From the NCBI GenBank assembly GCA_947457875.1, contig CANGWV010000006.1, positions 1 through 33,094 of the forward strand: a DNA stretch of 33,094 bases, in the 5' to 3' direction. This DNA is from Burkholderiaceae bacterium (lineage in GTDB: Bacteria > Pseudomonadota > Gammaproteobacteria > Burkholderiales > Burkholderiaceae). This document shows, in pieces, positions 10,489 through 19,202 of the stretch. The translations under genes and the position numbers were made by a program. Under the pieces are notes generated by a model. It ran no database searches, was not told the DNA's origin, and was given only the letters and a program-made list of their open reading frames with translations. Within the stretch, counting starts at the first letter, position 1; every line of letters starts with the position of its first letter.

Positions 10489-11427
10489 ATGGCCGCACTT
10501 GTATTAGCAGAGCACGATAACCAGACCCTCAAAGCAGCCACATTAAATACGGTAACGGCGGCGCTGGCTTGTAGCCCCGAAGTCGATGTTTTGGTTGCTG
10601 GCAGCAATGCCAATGGTGTTGCTACAGCCGCAGCCGCCATTCCGGGTATTCGCAAGGTCATTTTGGTTGATGATGCTGCGTTGCTCGATCAACTCGCTGA
10701 ACCAGTGGCGGCACAAGTGTTGGCGCTCGCTAATGGCTACGAGCATCTCTTAGCTGCGGCTACCGCCCATGGTAAGAATGTGATGCCGCGGGTTGCCGCT
10801 AAATTAGATGTGGCTCAGGTATCCGATATCACGCAGGTGATTAGTGCCGATACATTTGCACGGCCCATATACGCTGGCAATGCCATCGCAACAGTTCAGT
10901 CGTTGGACGCGACTAAAGTGCTGACGGTCCGCACTACCGGATTTGAAGCGGCCAGCTCTAGCGGCGGAAATACAGCCATTGAAAAGCGGGATGCTGCTCC
11001 TGTTACTAGCAGTGCTACTTTTGTGGGCCGCGATTTAAGCAAGTCGGATCGCCCTGAATTAACTGCTGCAAAAATAATTGTTTCGGGTGGACGGGGTTTA
11101 GGTTCAGGCGAAAAGTATCAAGAGTTAATTGCACCACTGGCAGATACCCTCGGAGCTGCGTTGGGTGCATCGCGTGCAGCGGTTGATGCTGGTTACGTTC
11201 CCAATGATTATCAAGTCGGCCAGACCGGCAAGATTGTGGCACCCGACCTGTATGTCGCAGTTGGCATCTCTGGTGCTATTCAGCACTTGGCGGGTATGAA
11301 GGACTCGAAAGTTATTGTGGCGATCAACAAAGACGCCGAGGCACCCATATTTGGGGTCGCTGATTACGGCTTGGTTGCCGATCTGTTTACAGCTGTGCCC
11401 GAGTTAACCAAGGCTTTAGAAAAGTAA
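10489..11427 (+). CDS. etfA: Electron transfer flavoprotein subunit alpha
   Basis: KIIVSGGRGLGSGEKYQ, SRAAVDAGYVPNDYQVGQTGKIVAPDLYVAVGISGAIQHLAGMKDSKVIVAINKDAEAPIF. Confidence 0.96.
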   Translation: MAALVLAEHDNQTLKAATLNTVTAALACSPEVDVLVAGSNANGVATAAAAIPGIRKVILVDDAALLDQLAEPVAAQVLALANGYEHLLAAATAHGKNVMPRVAAKLDVAQVSDITQVISADTFARPIYAGNAIATVQSLDATKVLTVRTTGFEAASSSGGNTAIEKRDAAPVTSSATFVGRDLSKSDRPELTAAKIIVSGGRGLGSGEKYQELIAPLADTLGAALGASRAAVDAGYVPNDYQVGQTGKIVAPDLYVAVGISGAIQHLAGMKDSKVIVAINKDAEAPIFGVADYGLVADLFTAVPELTKALEK

Positions 11428-11439
11428 ATCCGATTTCAG

Positions 11440-11467
11440 TGGGGCGTCGTAGTAACCCCCATTTTTT
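11440..11467 (+). terminator. Possible terminator after etfA
   Basis: Short stem TGGGG/CCCCA followed by TTTTTT; 12-nt loop, weak stem. Confidence 0.45.
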
Positions 11468-11912
11468 ATTGCGATAACTTGCGCGCTTCAATCAGTTGAG
11501 AGATAAAAAATTGCTCAAATGCAATTGCAAAAAAGCTCATCATTAAGGCGGCACCAAACACCAAACAAAAAATGACCATCAGAATGGTCCCCCAGCCAGT
11601 TTGGGTTGCCTGTTCGGGCGAAATATCTGGATTGAATTCCGCATCCCAACGCTCGCCACTGCGAAGGCCGTATGCGATGGTGGTTAGAAAGCTGGCCTCA
11701 ATCGAGATAAAACCCAGAGTTAATAAAAACCAGCCGGCAAATGAGCTGAGTTCAGTTGTGCTTAAGATGATCCAGCCGCCGATGCCGCCGATGATGGCCG
11801 CGAATTGCAGCCAGCCCCAATAGGATTTCAGGCCCTGCAAATAAAGGCAATTAAAACCAGCGCCAGGAAAAAAGAAACCCAATGCACAAAACAAAAATTT
11901 AGACCGAATCAT
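11466..11912 (-). CDS. Small multi-pass membrane protein of unknown function (N-terminus resembles TM2-type proteins)
   Basis: ORF with several hydrophobic segments: FLFCALGFFFPGAGFNCLYLQGLKSYWGWLQFAAIIGGIGGWIIL...GTILMVIFCLVFGAALMMSFFAIAF. Confidence 0.65.
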   Translation of the reverse strand: MIRSKFLFCALGFFFPGAGFNCLYLQGLKSYWGWLQFAAIIGGIGGWIILSTTELSSFAGWFLLTLGFISIEASFLTTIAYGLRSGERWDAEFNPDISPEQATQTGWGTILMVIFCLVFGAALMMSFFAIAFEQFFISQLIEARKLSQ

Positions 11913-11930
11913 CGTGTCGCATCCTTATGC

Positions 11931-12446
11931 TTATTTCAATTTACCACTTTGCACAAAACGCAGTACATTCTGATCACGTCCAATGAGGAGAAGGCGATCA
12001 TCATCGCGTACCAGACGTTGATAGTCATTGAGTTGATATAAAAATGCACGTTCCAGTTCCATGCGATCGGCTGAACAGGCAATGCGGGTGCTGGCAATCT
12101 TATCAATGCTAATACCGCGTGGATCTTCCGTTATTTGCGCTGTGAAACGATTGCATCCAGAAAAGCCGCTCACTACATTAGTACGGGCATCGAATTGAAT
12201 TGCAATAGCCTGTGCGTCCGCACCTGTAGGCAGGGGGCGTGGTCGAACCTCACCTTTGCTGTTGGGGGCCAAACTCCAGCGCTCCAATATCCAAGTACCG
12301 CTGAGTTCAATGGCTGGGGGACTGGTTTTGGCATTGCAGGGCGGCATTACATGGGCACAGCCAACTAGGAGGCAAAGGACCCCAAGCCCAGAAATGCGAG
12401 CCAGGCGAGAAAGATATAGATTCCGTATTTGTGCCATTATTTTCAT
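11931..12446 (-). CDS. META/HslJ-like domain lipoprotein
   Basis: Lipobox-like LLVGCA; ELSGTWILERW...IQFDARTNVVSGFSGCNRFTAQI...STRIACSADRMELERAFLYQLNDYQRLVRDDDRLLL pattern typical of META domains. Confidence 0.75.
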   Translation of the reverse strand: MKIMAQIRNLYLSRLARISGLGVLCLLVGCAHVMPPCNAKTSPPAIELSGTWILERWSLAPNSKGEVRPRPLPTGADAQAIAIQFDARTNVVSGFSGCNRFTAQITEDPRGISIDKIASTRIACSADRMELERAFLYQLNDYQRLVRDDDRLLLIGRDQNVLRFVQSGKLK

Positions 12447-12614
12447 TTAACCCATTGTTTTTATTGATATTTTATGTGTATTGGCACTTTACCTGCTTGA
12501 TTTCATCTGCCTTGGGGTGGATCAAGGGCTGCTTTTCGTCTAGAATATATGGTTTACTGCTGATCATTGTGTCAGTAAGAGTTCATGATTTATCACCGAT
12601 TTTAAGGAATAAGT

Positions 12615-12860
12615 ATGGTCGTCATTCGACTGGCACGCGGCGGTTCAAAAAAACGCCCTTTTTACAGCATTGTTGCAACCGACAAGCGCAATCGTCGCGA
12701 CTCGAATTTTATCGAGCGCATTGGTTATTTCAACCCATCTGCTGCTGAGTCCGAGCAGGCAATGCGTGTTGCGCAGGATCGCCTGACCTATTGGACTGGT
12801 GTTGGTGCGCAAGTTTCACCAACCGTCAAACGCTTGATTAAAGATCATCCTGCTGCCTAA
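12615..12860 (+). CDS. rpsP: 30S ribosomal protein S16
   Basis: [41 protein letters not shown]; upstream of rimM-trmD-rplS. Confidence 0.97.
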   Translation: MVVIRLARGGSKKRPFYSIVATDKRNRRDSNFIERIGYFNPSAAESEQAMRVAQDRLTYWTGVGAQVSPTVKRLIKDHPAA

Positions 12861-12864
12861 ACTG

Positions 12865-12891
12865 CTGTCCACGTTGCGTTTGGACAGTTTT
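12865..12891 (+). terminator. Intercistronic terminator-like hairpin between rpsP and rimM
   Basis: Perfect 7-bp stem CTGTCCA(12865-12871)/TGGACAG(12881-12887), 9-nt loop, then TTTT. Confidence 0.6.
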
Positions 12892-12923
12892 ACATAGCAT
12901 TGTTTTTTAAGGGAGGGTGTTGA

Positions 12924-13472
12924 ATGAGTTCAGCTCTCCCAAAAGACTTAGTCGAACTAGGTCTTATTCAGGATGCACAAGGCCTGCGGGGCCAGATTAA
13001 AGTAAGGCCCTTTTCATCTGACCCGGTTGCCCTGCTATCTACCAAATCCATTTGGCTTTCCATCCTTAGTCCACAACTTAGCCATGGTGCTCGCATCCCT
13101 GAAGCGCCAAAGCACTATGCAGTGAATAGCGCCAAACTCCACAGTGGGTTTGTTGTCATGGGGCTTGAAGGCATTGTTGACCGAGATCAGGCTTTGGCTA
13201 TCAAAGGAGCTCGGCTTTTACTGAGTCGTGCGGCTTTTCCGCAAGCAGAATCAAACTCGTACTACTGGGTGGATCTGCTGGGTTGTGAGGTCATTGGCAA
13301 CGAACAAGCACCGCTCGGGCTTGTGACTGAAATCACCGAGAATGGCGCGCATGCCATCATGACCGTACAGGGCGGTGATCGTATTCACCTCATTCCATTT
13401 GTTCCCGAGATCATTCAGGATGTGGATTTGACTAAAAAACAGATAAGTGTTCAGTGGGGTGCAGATTGGTAA
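12924..13472 (+). CDS. rimM: Ribosome maturation factor RimM
   Basis: DLVELGLIQDAQGLRGQIKVRPFSSDP, SNSYYWVDLLGCEVIG, IPFVPEIIQDVDLTKKQISVQW. Confidence 0.95.
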   Translation: MSSALPKDLVELGLIQDAQGLRGQIKVRPFSSDPVALLSTKSIWLSILSPQLSHGARIPEAPKHYAVNSAKLHSGFVVMGLEGIVDRDQALAIKGARLLLSRAAFPQAESNSYYWVDLLGCEVIGNEQAPLGLVTEITENGAHAIMTVQGGDRIHLIPFVPEIIQDVDLTKKQISVQWGADW

Positions 13473-13493
13473 TGGTTTTTTTGGGGGGCGCGC

Positions 13494-14243
13494 GTGCGCT
13501 TTGACCTTGTAAGCCTTTTTCCGGAGATGTTCTCTGCCCTAACGGAGTGGGGTGTCACTGGCCGAGCCTATCAGCGCAGCCTGACCACACTGCGCCTTTG
13601 GAACCCACGGGACTATTCCCACGACCCCCGTAAAACCGTCGATGACCGAGCCTATGGCGGCGGACCTGGGATGGTGATGATGGCAAAGCCCTTGGAAGAC
13701 ACCGTTCAGGCCATTAAAGCCGATCACCAATCAAGCGGCATCCAATCTGGCCCGATTTGCCTGCTCGCGCCTCAAGGTGAACGTTTTTCGCAAAAGATAG
13801 CGAAAGATATTCTCAGTTACGGTAATTTAACGTTAATTTGCGGTAGATACGAGGCAGTGGATCAACGTTTTGTTGATCGCCAGGTTGATTTGCAGCTCTC
13901 GATTGGGGATTTTGTGGTTTCTGGTGGTGAATTACCGGCAATGACCATGATGGATGCGGTTATTCGGCTCATTCCAGGGGTGCTAGGGGGCGAGGATTCC
14001 GCCGCTCAAGATAGCTTTATCAATGGGCTTTTGGACCATCCGCACTATACCCGCCCTGAAATATATGAAGAAATACCGGTGCCAGACGTGCTTTTGGGCG
14101 GACATCACGCTAAAATAGAAGATTGGCGTCGGCAAGAGTCGTTAAAGCTGACATCAAGATTGCGCCCAGACCTCATTGAGGATGCGCGCAAGAATGGGTT
14201 GCTTAGTGAAGAAGATGAACGTTTTTTATTGCTGTTGAAATAA
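13494..14243 (+). CDS. trmD: tRNA (guanine37-N1)-methyltransferase TrmD (GTG start)
   Basis: MRFDLVSLFPEMFSALTEWGVTGRAYQR, DDRAYGGGPGMVMMAKPL, ICGRYEAVDQRFVD, SIGDFVVSGGELPAMTMMDAV. Confidence 0.96.
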   Translation: MRFDLVSLFPEMFSALTEWGVTGRAYQRSLTTLRLWNPRDYSHDPRKTVDDRAYGGGPGMVMMAKPLEDTVQAIKADHQSSGIQSGPICLLAPQGERFSQKIAKDILSYGNLTLICGRYEAVDQRFVDRQVDLQLSIGDFVVSGGELPAMTMMDAVIRLIPGVLGGEDSAAQDSFINGLLDHPHYTRPEIYEEIPVPDVLLGGHHAKIEDWRRQESLKLTSRLRPDLIEDARKNGLLSEEDERFLLLLK

Positions 14244-14345
14244 AAATTACTTCTGACCTAATCAAAATGAAATAACTGCATCCTCTGTCTGGTCCGATTG
14301 CCTTGGTAACGGGATTAACGCTGACATGATGTTTAAGGATAAAAA

Positions 14346-14741
14346 ATGAATTTGATTGAAAAAATTGAGCAAGAAGAAATTGCTCGTCTCACCGCCAACA
14401 AGACTATTCCTAGTTTTGCTCCTGGCGATACCGTGATTGTGGGTGTCAACGTAGTTGAAGGTACCCGTAAGCGGACCCAGGCATTTGAAGGCGTGGTGAT
14501 TGCCAAACGCAATCGCGGACTGAACTCCAGTTTTATCGTGCGTAAGATTTCATCGGGTGAGGGCGTAGAGCGTACCTTCCAAACGTACTCGCCATTAATT
14601 GCCAGCATTGAAGTGAAGCGCCGCGGTGATGTGCGCCGTGCCAAGCTCTACTACTTGCGTGACCGTTCCGGTAAGTCAGCGCGTATTAAAGAAAAGCTGC
14701 AAGCGCGCGTTAAGCCGAGTGCTCAGGCTGCTGCAGAGTAA
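14346..14741 (+). CDS. rplS: 50S ribosomal protein L19
   Basis: [60 protein letters not shown]. Confidence 0.97.
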   Translation: MNLIEKIEQEEIARLTANKTIPSFAPGDTVIVGVNVVEGTRKRTQAFEGVVIAKRNRGLNSSFIVRKISSGEGVERTFQTYSPLIASIEVKRRGDVRRAKLYYLRDRSGKSARIKEKLQARVKPSAQAAAE

Positions 14742-14762
14742 GCAATCATTTGCTTATACGAA

Positions 14763-14786
14763 AAGGCGGCCTTGGCTGCCTTTTTT
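14763..14786 (+). terminator. Rho-independent terminator after rplS
   Basis: AAGGCGGC/GCTGCCTT stem (one G-U), CTTG loop, T run. Confidence 0.8.
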
Positions 14787-14825
14787 CTTGGCCGCATTGC
14801 ATCGCTGGATCACCTAAAATAAACC

Positions 14826-15536
14826 ATGCCCTCCGCTATTGCATCTCCATCCCGCTTTAATCCTCAGATTGTGCCGATTGAGCGCTGTTGTGATGCCGAT
14901 CCGCGCATTGCGGAGCATGCCTTGTTGGCCGACTCCTTGCGCAACCGTTTTTCGCAAACGCTGGACTGGTCTCCCGAGATTACCGATGAAAATCGTTATG
15001 CCTTGGCTGCCGATATTATTAGCGCCCGATCGGCCAAAGGCTTGACAACTGATGCGGCAGTATTGATACCGGTTTTAAAAAAGCCCGAGGGCTTATCCAT
15101 TCTGCTAACCCGGCGCACCGATCATTTGCATGACCATGCTGGCCAGATTAGCTTTCCCGGTGGCCGTATGGATGTTGGGGATAGTGATTTACGGGCTACG
15201 GCACTGCGCGAAAGCCAAGAAGAAATTGGCCTTGAATCTGCGCGCGTCGAGGTCATCGGCACCTTACCAGAATACCTGACAGTATCGGGGTACCGCGTTA
15301 CGCCAGTGGTTGCTTTGGTTGATCCGCAACCCCACTATCCGGTCGATGCGTTTGAGGTTGCTGACGTTTTTGATGTCCCGCTCTCCTTTTTAATGGATCC
15401 GGCCAACCATCAGGTTCGGGTTTGGATGAGCGGCGAGGAACGTCGCCGTTTCTATGCCATGCCCTATCAAGACCGCTTTATTTGGGGCGCCACGGCTGGC
15501 ATGCTCAGAAACCTATATCATTTCTTAAAATTATGA
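14826..15536 (+). CDS. NUDIX hydrolase, CoA pyrophosphatase (NudL) type
   Basis: NUDIX box SFPGGRMDVGDSDLRATALRESQEEIGL; LLTRRTDHLHDHAGQISFPGGR matches the CoA pyrophosphatase subgroup. Confidence 0.9.
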   Translation: MPSAIASPSRFNPQIVPIERCCDADPRIAEHALLADSLRNRFSQTLDWSPEITDENRYALAADIISARSAKGLTTDAAVLIPVLKKPEGLSILLTRRTDHLHDHAGQISFPGGRMDVGDSDLRATALRESQEEIGLESARVEVIGTLPEYLTVSGYRVTPVVALVDPQPHYPVDAFEVADVFDVPLSFLMDPANHQVRVWMSGEERRRFYAMPYQDRFIWGATAGMLRNLYHFLKL

Positions 15537-16492
15537 GTTTTTTCTCCATCCTTCTCGCTTTGATTGCCGAACAATATCGGCCAGTAACTGCCAGCCATTG
15601 GGTTCGGCGGATGAGCTCTGGCTGGCTCGATTGGGTTGCTAAGGAGTTTGGCGCAAAAAAAGAGCAGGGCGCATCTGCAGTAGGGGCGCGCATGGCTTGC
15701 TTGATTGCCTTCATATTGCCGACGGTGATTATTTTTGTATTGCACGTGGTATTCATGCTGACCTACCCAGTGCTAGCATTTTTCTTGAATGTCATTGTTG
15801 TTTACCTTTTCTTTGGCTTTCGGCAATTTAGCCATTCGTTTACTGCCGTGCACATTGCGATTCAAAACCACGATTTACCAGCCGCGCGTGAGGCGTTGGC
15901 GCAGTGGTATGGACCCGAGCTAGATGCTAGCCAGTTGAGCGAGGTTGAAGTGATCTCCTTGGCATTGGAAAAGGCCATTATTGGCGCGCATCGCCACGTT
16001 CTAGGGGTGCTCTTCTGGTTCCTGGTGCCCATCGGTCCAGCTGGAGTGGTGCTTTACCGCTTTGCAGATACCGCATCGCAGCGCTGGACGCAGTTAGGTG
16101 ACTTTCATTTGAGCCAGGCAGCACGCCATTTCTTTTATGTATTGGATTGGGTTCCAGCACGCATGACAGCAATGACCTTTGCCATCGTCGGTAATTTTGA
16201 GGGCGCAGTGTATTCCTGGCGCTATCTGACGCAAAAGTGGAGTGATTCCTTAATCGCAGTCATCCTCGCAGCAGGAAGTGGCGCATTGGGCGTGCGCTTG
16301 GGTGAGCCATTGAGCGAGCCAGACAGCGACGAAGCCCTGCGTATGGCTGAAGCGGGGGAATCCGCGGTCTATGAGGTGGGGCTTGAGCCAAGTGAACGCA
16401 CCATGCGCTCCGCCATCGGCCTCGTTTGGCGCACGGTTATTTTTTGCTTGGTTTTGTTGGCGATGTTGACCATCGCTCTTTGGCTTGGGTAA
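15533..16492 (+). CDS. CobD/CbiB family membrane protein
   Basis: ATG at 15533 overlaps the NUDIX stop (ATGA); MSFFSILLALIAEQYRPVTASHWVRR...; multi-pass with C-terminal GLVWRTVIFCLVLLAMLTIALWLG. Confidence 0.75.
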   Translation: MSFFSILLALIAEQYRPVTASHWVRRMSSGWLDWVAKEFGAKKEQGASAVGARMACLIAFILPTVIIFVLHVVFMLTYPVLAFFLNVIVVYLFFGFRQFSHSFTAVHIAIQNHDLPAAREALAQWYGPELDASQLSEVEVISLALEKAIIGAHRHVLGVLFWFLVPIGPAGVVLYRFADTASQRWTQLGDFHLSQAARHFFYVLDWVPARMTAMTFAIVGNFEGAVYSWRYLTQKWSDSLIAVILAAGSGALGVRLGEPLSEPDSDEALRMAEAGESAVYEVGLEPSERTMRSAIGLVWRTVIFCLVLLAMLTIALWLG

Positions 16493-17435
16493 TTCCCTGA
16501 AGCTGTACATCTGCAGTCTTAGAGTCTGAACGTAACTGACGAAATAAATTGAGGCGTTCAGCGGTAATCTGATTTTTATCAACTGCATCCCGAATCGCAC
16601 AGTCAGGCTCACTCAGGTGCGCGCAGTTATGAAATCGGCATTGACCCAATACGCCTTTAAACTCACGAAAAGCATGCTGTAGCTCACTCACTGACAGGTG
16701 AGCCAAGCCAAACTCCTGAAAGCCGGGCGAGTCAATCAGCGCGCCTAATCGACCTTGTTGATCACGACCCCAGTCTGGTAAATCGTAATAGCGGCATGCC
16801 GTGGTGGTGTGCTTTCCGGTGTCGAGACGAACGGAATACTCTTGCGTAACTGCAGCAGCATCCGGCACCCAAGCATTGAGTAAAGTAGATTTGCCCATGC
16901 CCGATTGACCAACCAAAGCCGATACTTTTCCACACAAGGCGGACTGCAAGGATGCCATCGACGCGGGATCAAATTTAGCCGAGACCTCGGTTACCGGGTA
17001 TCCCATGCGTGCATAGGGCGCAACGAGCTTGCGCGCGATAGGTAGGCTATCCTGCAGATCGCATTTATTCAGAATGATGTGGAGCCCAATGTCGTGGGCC
17101 TCGGCAGCTACCACCGCACGACCAAGTAGGTCTGGCGAAAATGCAGGCTGGGTTGCCAGTACGACTAAGATTTGATCGACGTTGGATGCAATTAACTTGC
17201 TCTTAAAGGCGTCCGAACGGTACAGCAGATTACGCCGCTCTTCAATGTGAATGATGCGCGCCTGATCGGGCGAGGTGCTTTCTAAAAGGAGACGATCTCC
17301 TACTGCGCCAACGTGCTGCTTAGCTGGGGTGCTGACCTGAATGAAGGGTCCGCCATGTGAGCCATCGGGCGCTATTCTTTCGGCGAGGTAATGCCGACCA
17401 TAGGAGGCGATGAGAAGGGCACGAAATTGCTCCAT
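16437..17435 (-). CDS. rsgA: Ribosome small subunit-dependent GTPase A
   Basis: Circularly permuted GTPase: ILNKCDLQDS (G4), GQSGMGKSTLLNAW (G1), DSPGFQEFGL (G3), C-terminal zinc motif CRFHNCAHLSEPDCAI. Confidence 0.95.
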   Translation of the reverse strand: MEQFRALLIASYGRHYLAERIAPDGSHGGPFIQVSTPAKQHVGAVGDRLLLESTSPDQARIIHIEERRNLLYRSDAFKSKLIASNVDQILVVLATQPAFSPDLLGRAVVAAEAHDIGLHIILNKCDLQDSLPIARKLVAPYARMGYPVTEVSAKFDPASMASLQSALCGKVSALVGQSGMGKSTLLNAWVPDAAAVTQEYSVRLDTGKHTTTACRYYDLPDWGRDQQGRLGALIDSPGFQEFGLAHLSVSELQHAFREFKGVLGQCRFHNCAHLSEPDCAIRDAVDKNQITAERLNLFRQLRSDSKTADVQLQGITQAKERWSTSPTKPSKK

Positions 17436-17444
17436 GCAATCCGT

Positions 17445-18704
17445 TTAGGCTTGACTTAAGCGCTGCAAGTTCGCGATGCGCAGCGGTGCTGGCGGATGGG
17501 AGCTGTAGAACGCGGTATAAAGCGGATCGGGCGTGAGGGTCGATGCATTGTCTTGATAGAGCTTCACGAGGGCCGAGATCAAGTCACTCGCCGATGCTTT
17601 CTCTGCCGCAAAACCATCGGCTTCGTATTCATGCTTGCGTGAGGCAAGGCTACTAAGGGGTGTAAAGAAAAACCCAAATACAGGCGAAACCAGCATAAAG
17701 AGTGCCAGTGCTAAGCCGCCGTTATAACCCTCTAGGCTTGGCGTGACACCCAGGTCAATGTAAAACCAAGATTGTGTACTGACCCAGCCCAGCAGCGCGA
17801 GCATGACAAAGCTCATCGCAAACGAAACCAATAAACGTTTGCGAATGTGATTGCGTTTGTAGTGCCCCAGTTCGTGTGCCAGTACTGCCTCTACTTCGCC
17901 TGGGTTTAGTTTCTCAATCAAGGTATCAAAAAAGACAATGCGTTTGGCTTTACCGATACCAGTGAAATAGGCATTGCCATGGGCGCTGCGTTTACTGCCA
18001 TCCATGACAAACAAGCCTTGGCTAGCAAAGTCACAGCGCTTGAGCAGGCCCTCGATTTGGGTTTTCAGCGGACCCTCTTCCAAGGCTTTAAATTTATTGA
18101 ACAAGGGTGCAATAAACGTAGGAAAGAGCCAAAGTAATAAGGCATTAAACACGGTCCATACCGCCCAAGCCCATAGCCACCAGAGGCTACCCGCTTCTGC
18201 CATCAGGCTAAGTACTACCCACAGCAGAGGCAGACCTAAGGCCGCGCCAAGCACAATGCCCTTGACCATATCCAATAGAAACAGTTTCGGGGTCATACGA
18301 TTAAATCCATACGCTGCTTCAATCCCAAACTGTTTATGCCAGGTAAAGGGTAAATCTAAAATTCCAGAAATCAAAACGATCGAGCAAAGCAATGCCATTT
18401 GTTGATCGATGCCATTACCTAGCAGATCGGTTAGCGCTTGATTGAGGTATTCCAAGCCGCCCAATAAGGTAAATCCAATTAGCACAACCGCACTGAATGT
18501 GTTTTCCAGTAAACCCAACTTCAACTTAGCGATGGTGTAGTCGGCGGCCTTTTGGTGCTCGCCTAAGGTGATGCTCTGCGCAAACTCTTCCGGAACCGTT
18601 TCACGATGGGCGGCAACGTGGCGAATTTGCCGCTGGGCAAGCCAGTGACGCACGCCAAAACTCAGAATAAAAAACAATACGAAAGTGATTGTAAATAGCA
18701 TCAT
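17445..18704 (-). CDS. M48 family metallopeptidase (Ste24/HtpX-like)
   Basis: HELGHYKRNHIRKRL zinc motif, SKRSAHGNAYFTGIGKAKRIVFFDTLIEKL, SRKHEYEADGFA; two adjacent Met codons (18704 or 18701). Confidence 0.93.
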   Translation of the reverse strand: MMLFTITFVLFFILSFGVRHWLAQRQIRHVAAHRETVPEEFAQSITLGEHQKAADYTIAKLKLGLLENTFSAVVLIGFTLLGGLEYLNQALTDLLGNGIDQQMALLCSIVLISGILDLPFTWHKQFGIEAAYGFNRMTPKLFLLDMVKGIVLGAALGLPLLWVVLSLMAEAGSLWWLWAWAVWTVFNALLLWLFPTFIAPLFNKFKALEEGPLKTQIEGLLKRCDFASQGLFVMDGSKRSAHGNAYFTGIGKAKRIVFFDTLIEKLNPGEVEAVLAHELGHYKRNHIRKRLLVSFAMSFVMLALLGWVSTQSWFYIDLGVTPSLEGYNGGLALALFMLVSPVFGFFFTPLSSLASRKHEYEADGFAAEKASASDLISALVKLYQDNASTLTPDPLYTAFYSSHPPAPLRIANLQRLSQA

Positions 18705-18768
18705 TCGATTGTAATTTATATAAAACCCCCACGGTAGTTTGAGCTAAACTCAGAGTTTTAGGCCTGTA

Positions 18769-18794
18769 GGCGCATGCATTGCGCCCGTTTTTTT
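18769..18794 (+). terminator. Terminator-like hairpin immediately upstream of the NTF2-like gene (candidate attenuator)
   Basis: GGCGCA(18769-18774)/TGCGCC(18780-18785), 5-nt loop, CG then TTTTTTT. No + strand gene precedes it for more than 2 kb. Confidence 0.6.
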
Positions 18795-18813
18795 GACTAT
18801 GCGAATGGAGACC

Positions 18814-19191
18814 ATGAAAAATACAATCGACATTAAGTTCCTGGAAAATTTTTCAGCCGCTTGGAATAAACATGATATTGATGCATTGATGTCATTTATG
18901 ACGGAGGATTGTATTTTTGAAACGGCTGCAGGAATTCATGTTTATGGAAATCGATTTACTGGCCACGAACAGGTGAGAAAAGCATTTGAGTCAGCATGGA
19001 CTCAGTTTCCGGATGCGCAATGGCTTGACGCAAGCCATTTTGTCTTCGGAGACAATGGAGTATCGGAATGGCGATTTTGCGGGACTGATCTCAAGGGCGT
19101 GAAGTTTGAGGCCAATGGCGTCGACATTTTTACGTTCAGGGATGGCAAAATTTTCAAAAAGAACGTCTTTCGAAAGCAAATCATTTCTTAA
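18814..19191 (+). CDS. NTF2-like/SnoaL-type polyketide cyclase-fold protein
   Basis: FLENFSAAWNKHDIDALMSFMTEDCIFETAAG...FTGHEQVRKAFESAWTQFPDAQW...EANGVDIFTFRDGKIFKKNVFRKQ; start among 18799, 18805 and 18814 uncertain. Confidence 0.85.
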   Translation: MKNTIDIKFLENFSAAWNKHDIDALMSFMTEDCIFETAAGIHVYGNRFTGHEQVRKAFESAWTQFPDAQWLDASHFVFGDNGVSEWRFCGTDLKGVKFEANGVDIFTFRDGKIFKKNVFRKQIIS

Positions 19192-19202
19192 TCAATTAAG
19201 CC

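Noticed and set aside
12512-12546. TAGAAT upstream of rpsP as a -10
   Set aside because: No convincing -35 at a proper spacing; left unannotated as a promoter.
12431-12748. 105-aa ORF overlapping the rpsP 5' end
   Set aside because: Out of frame with clear rpsP; low-complexity hydrophobic start from AT-rich intergenic DNA.
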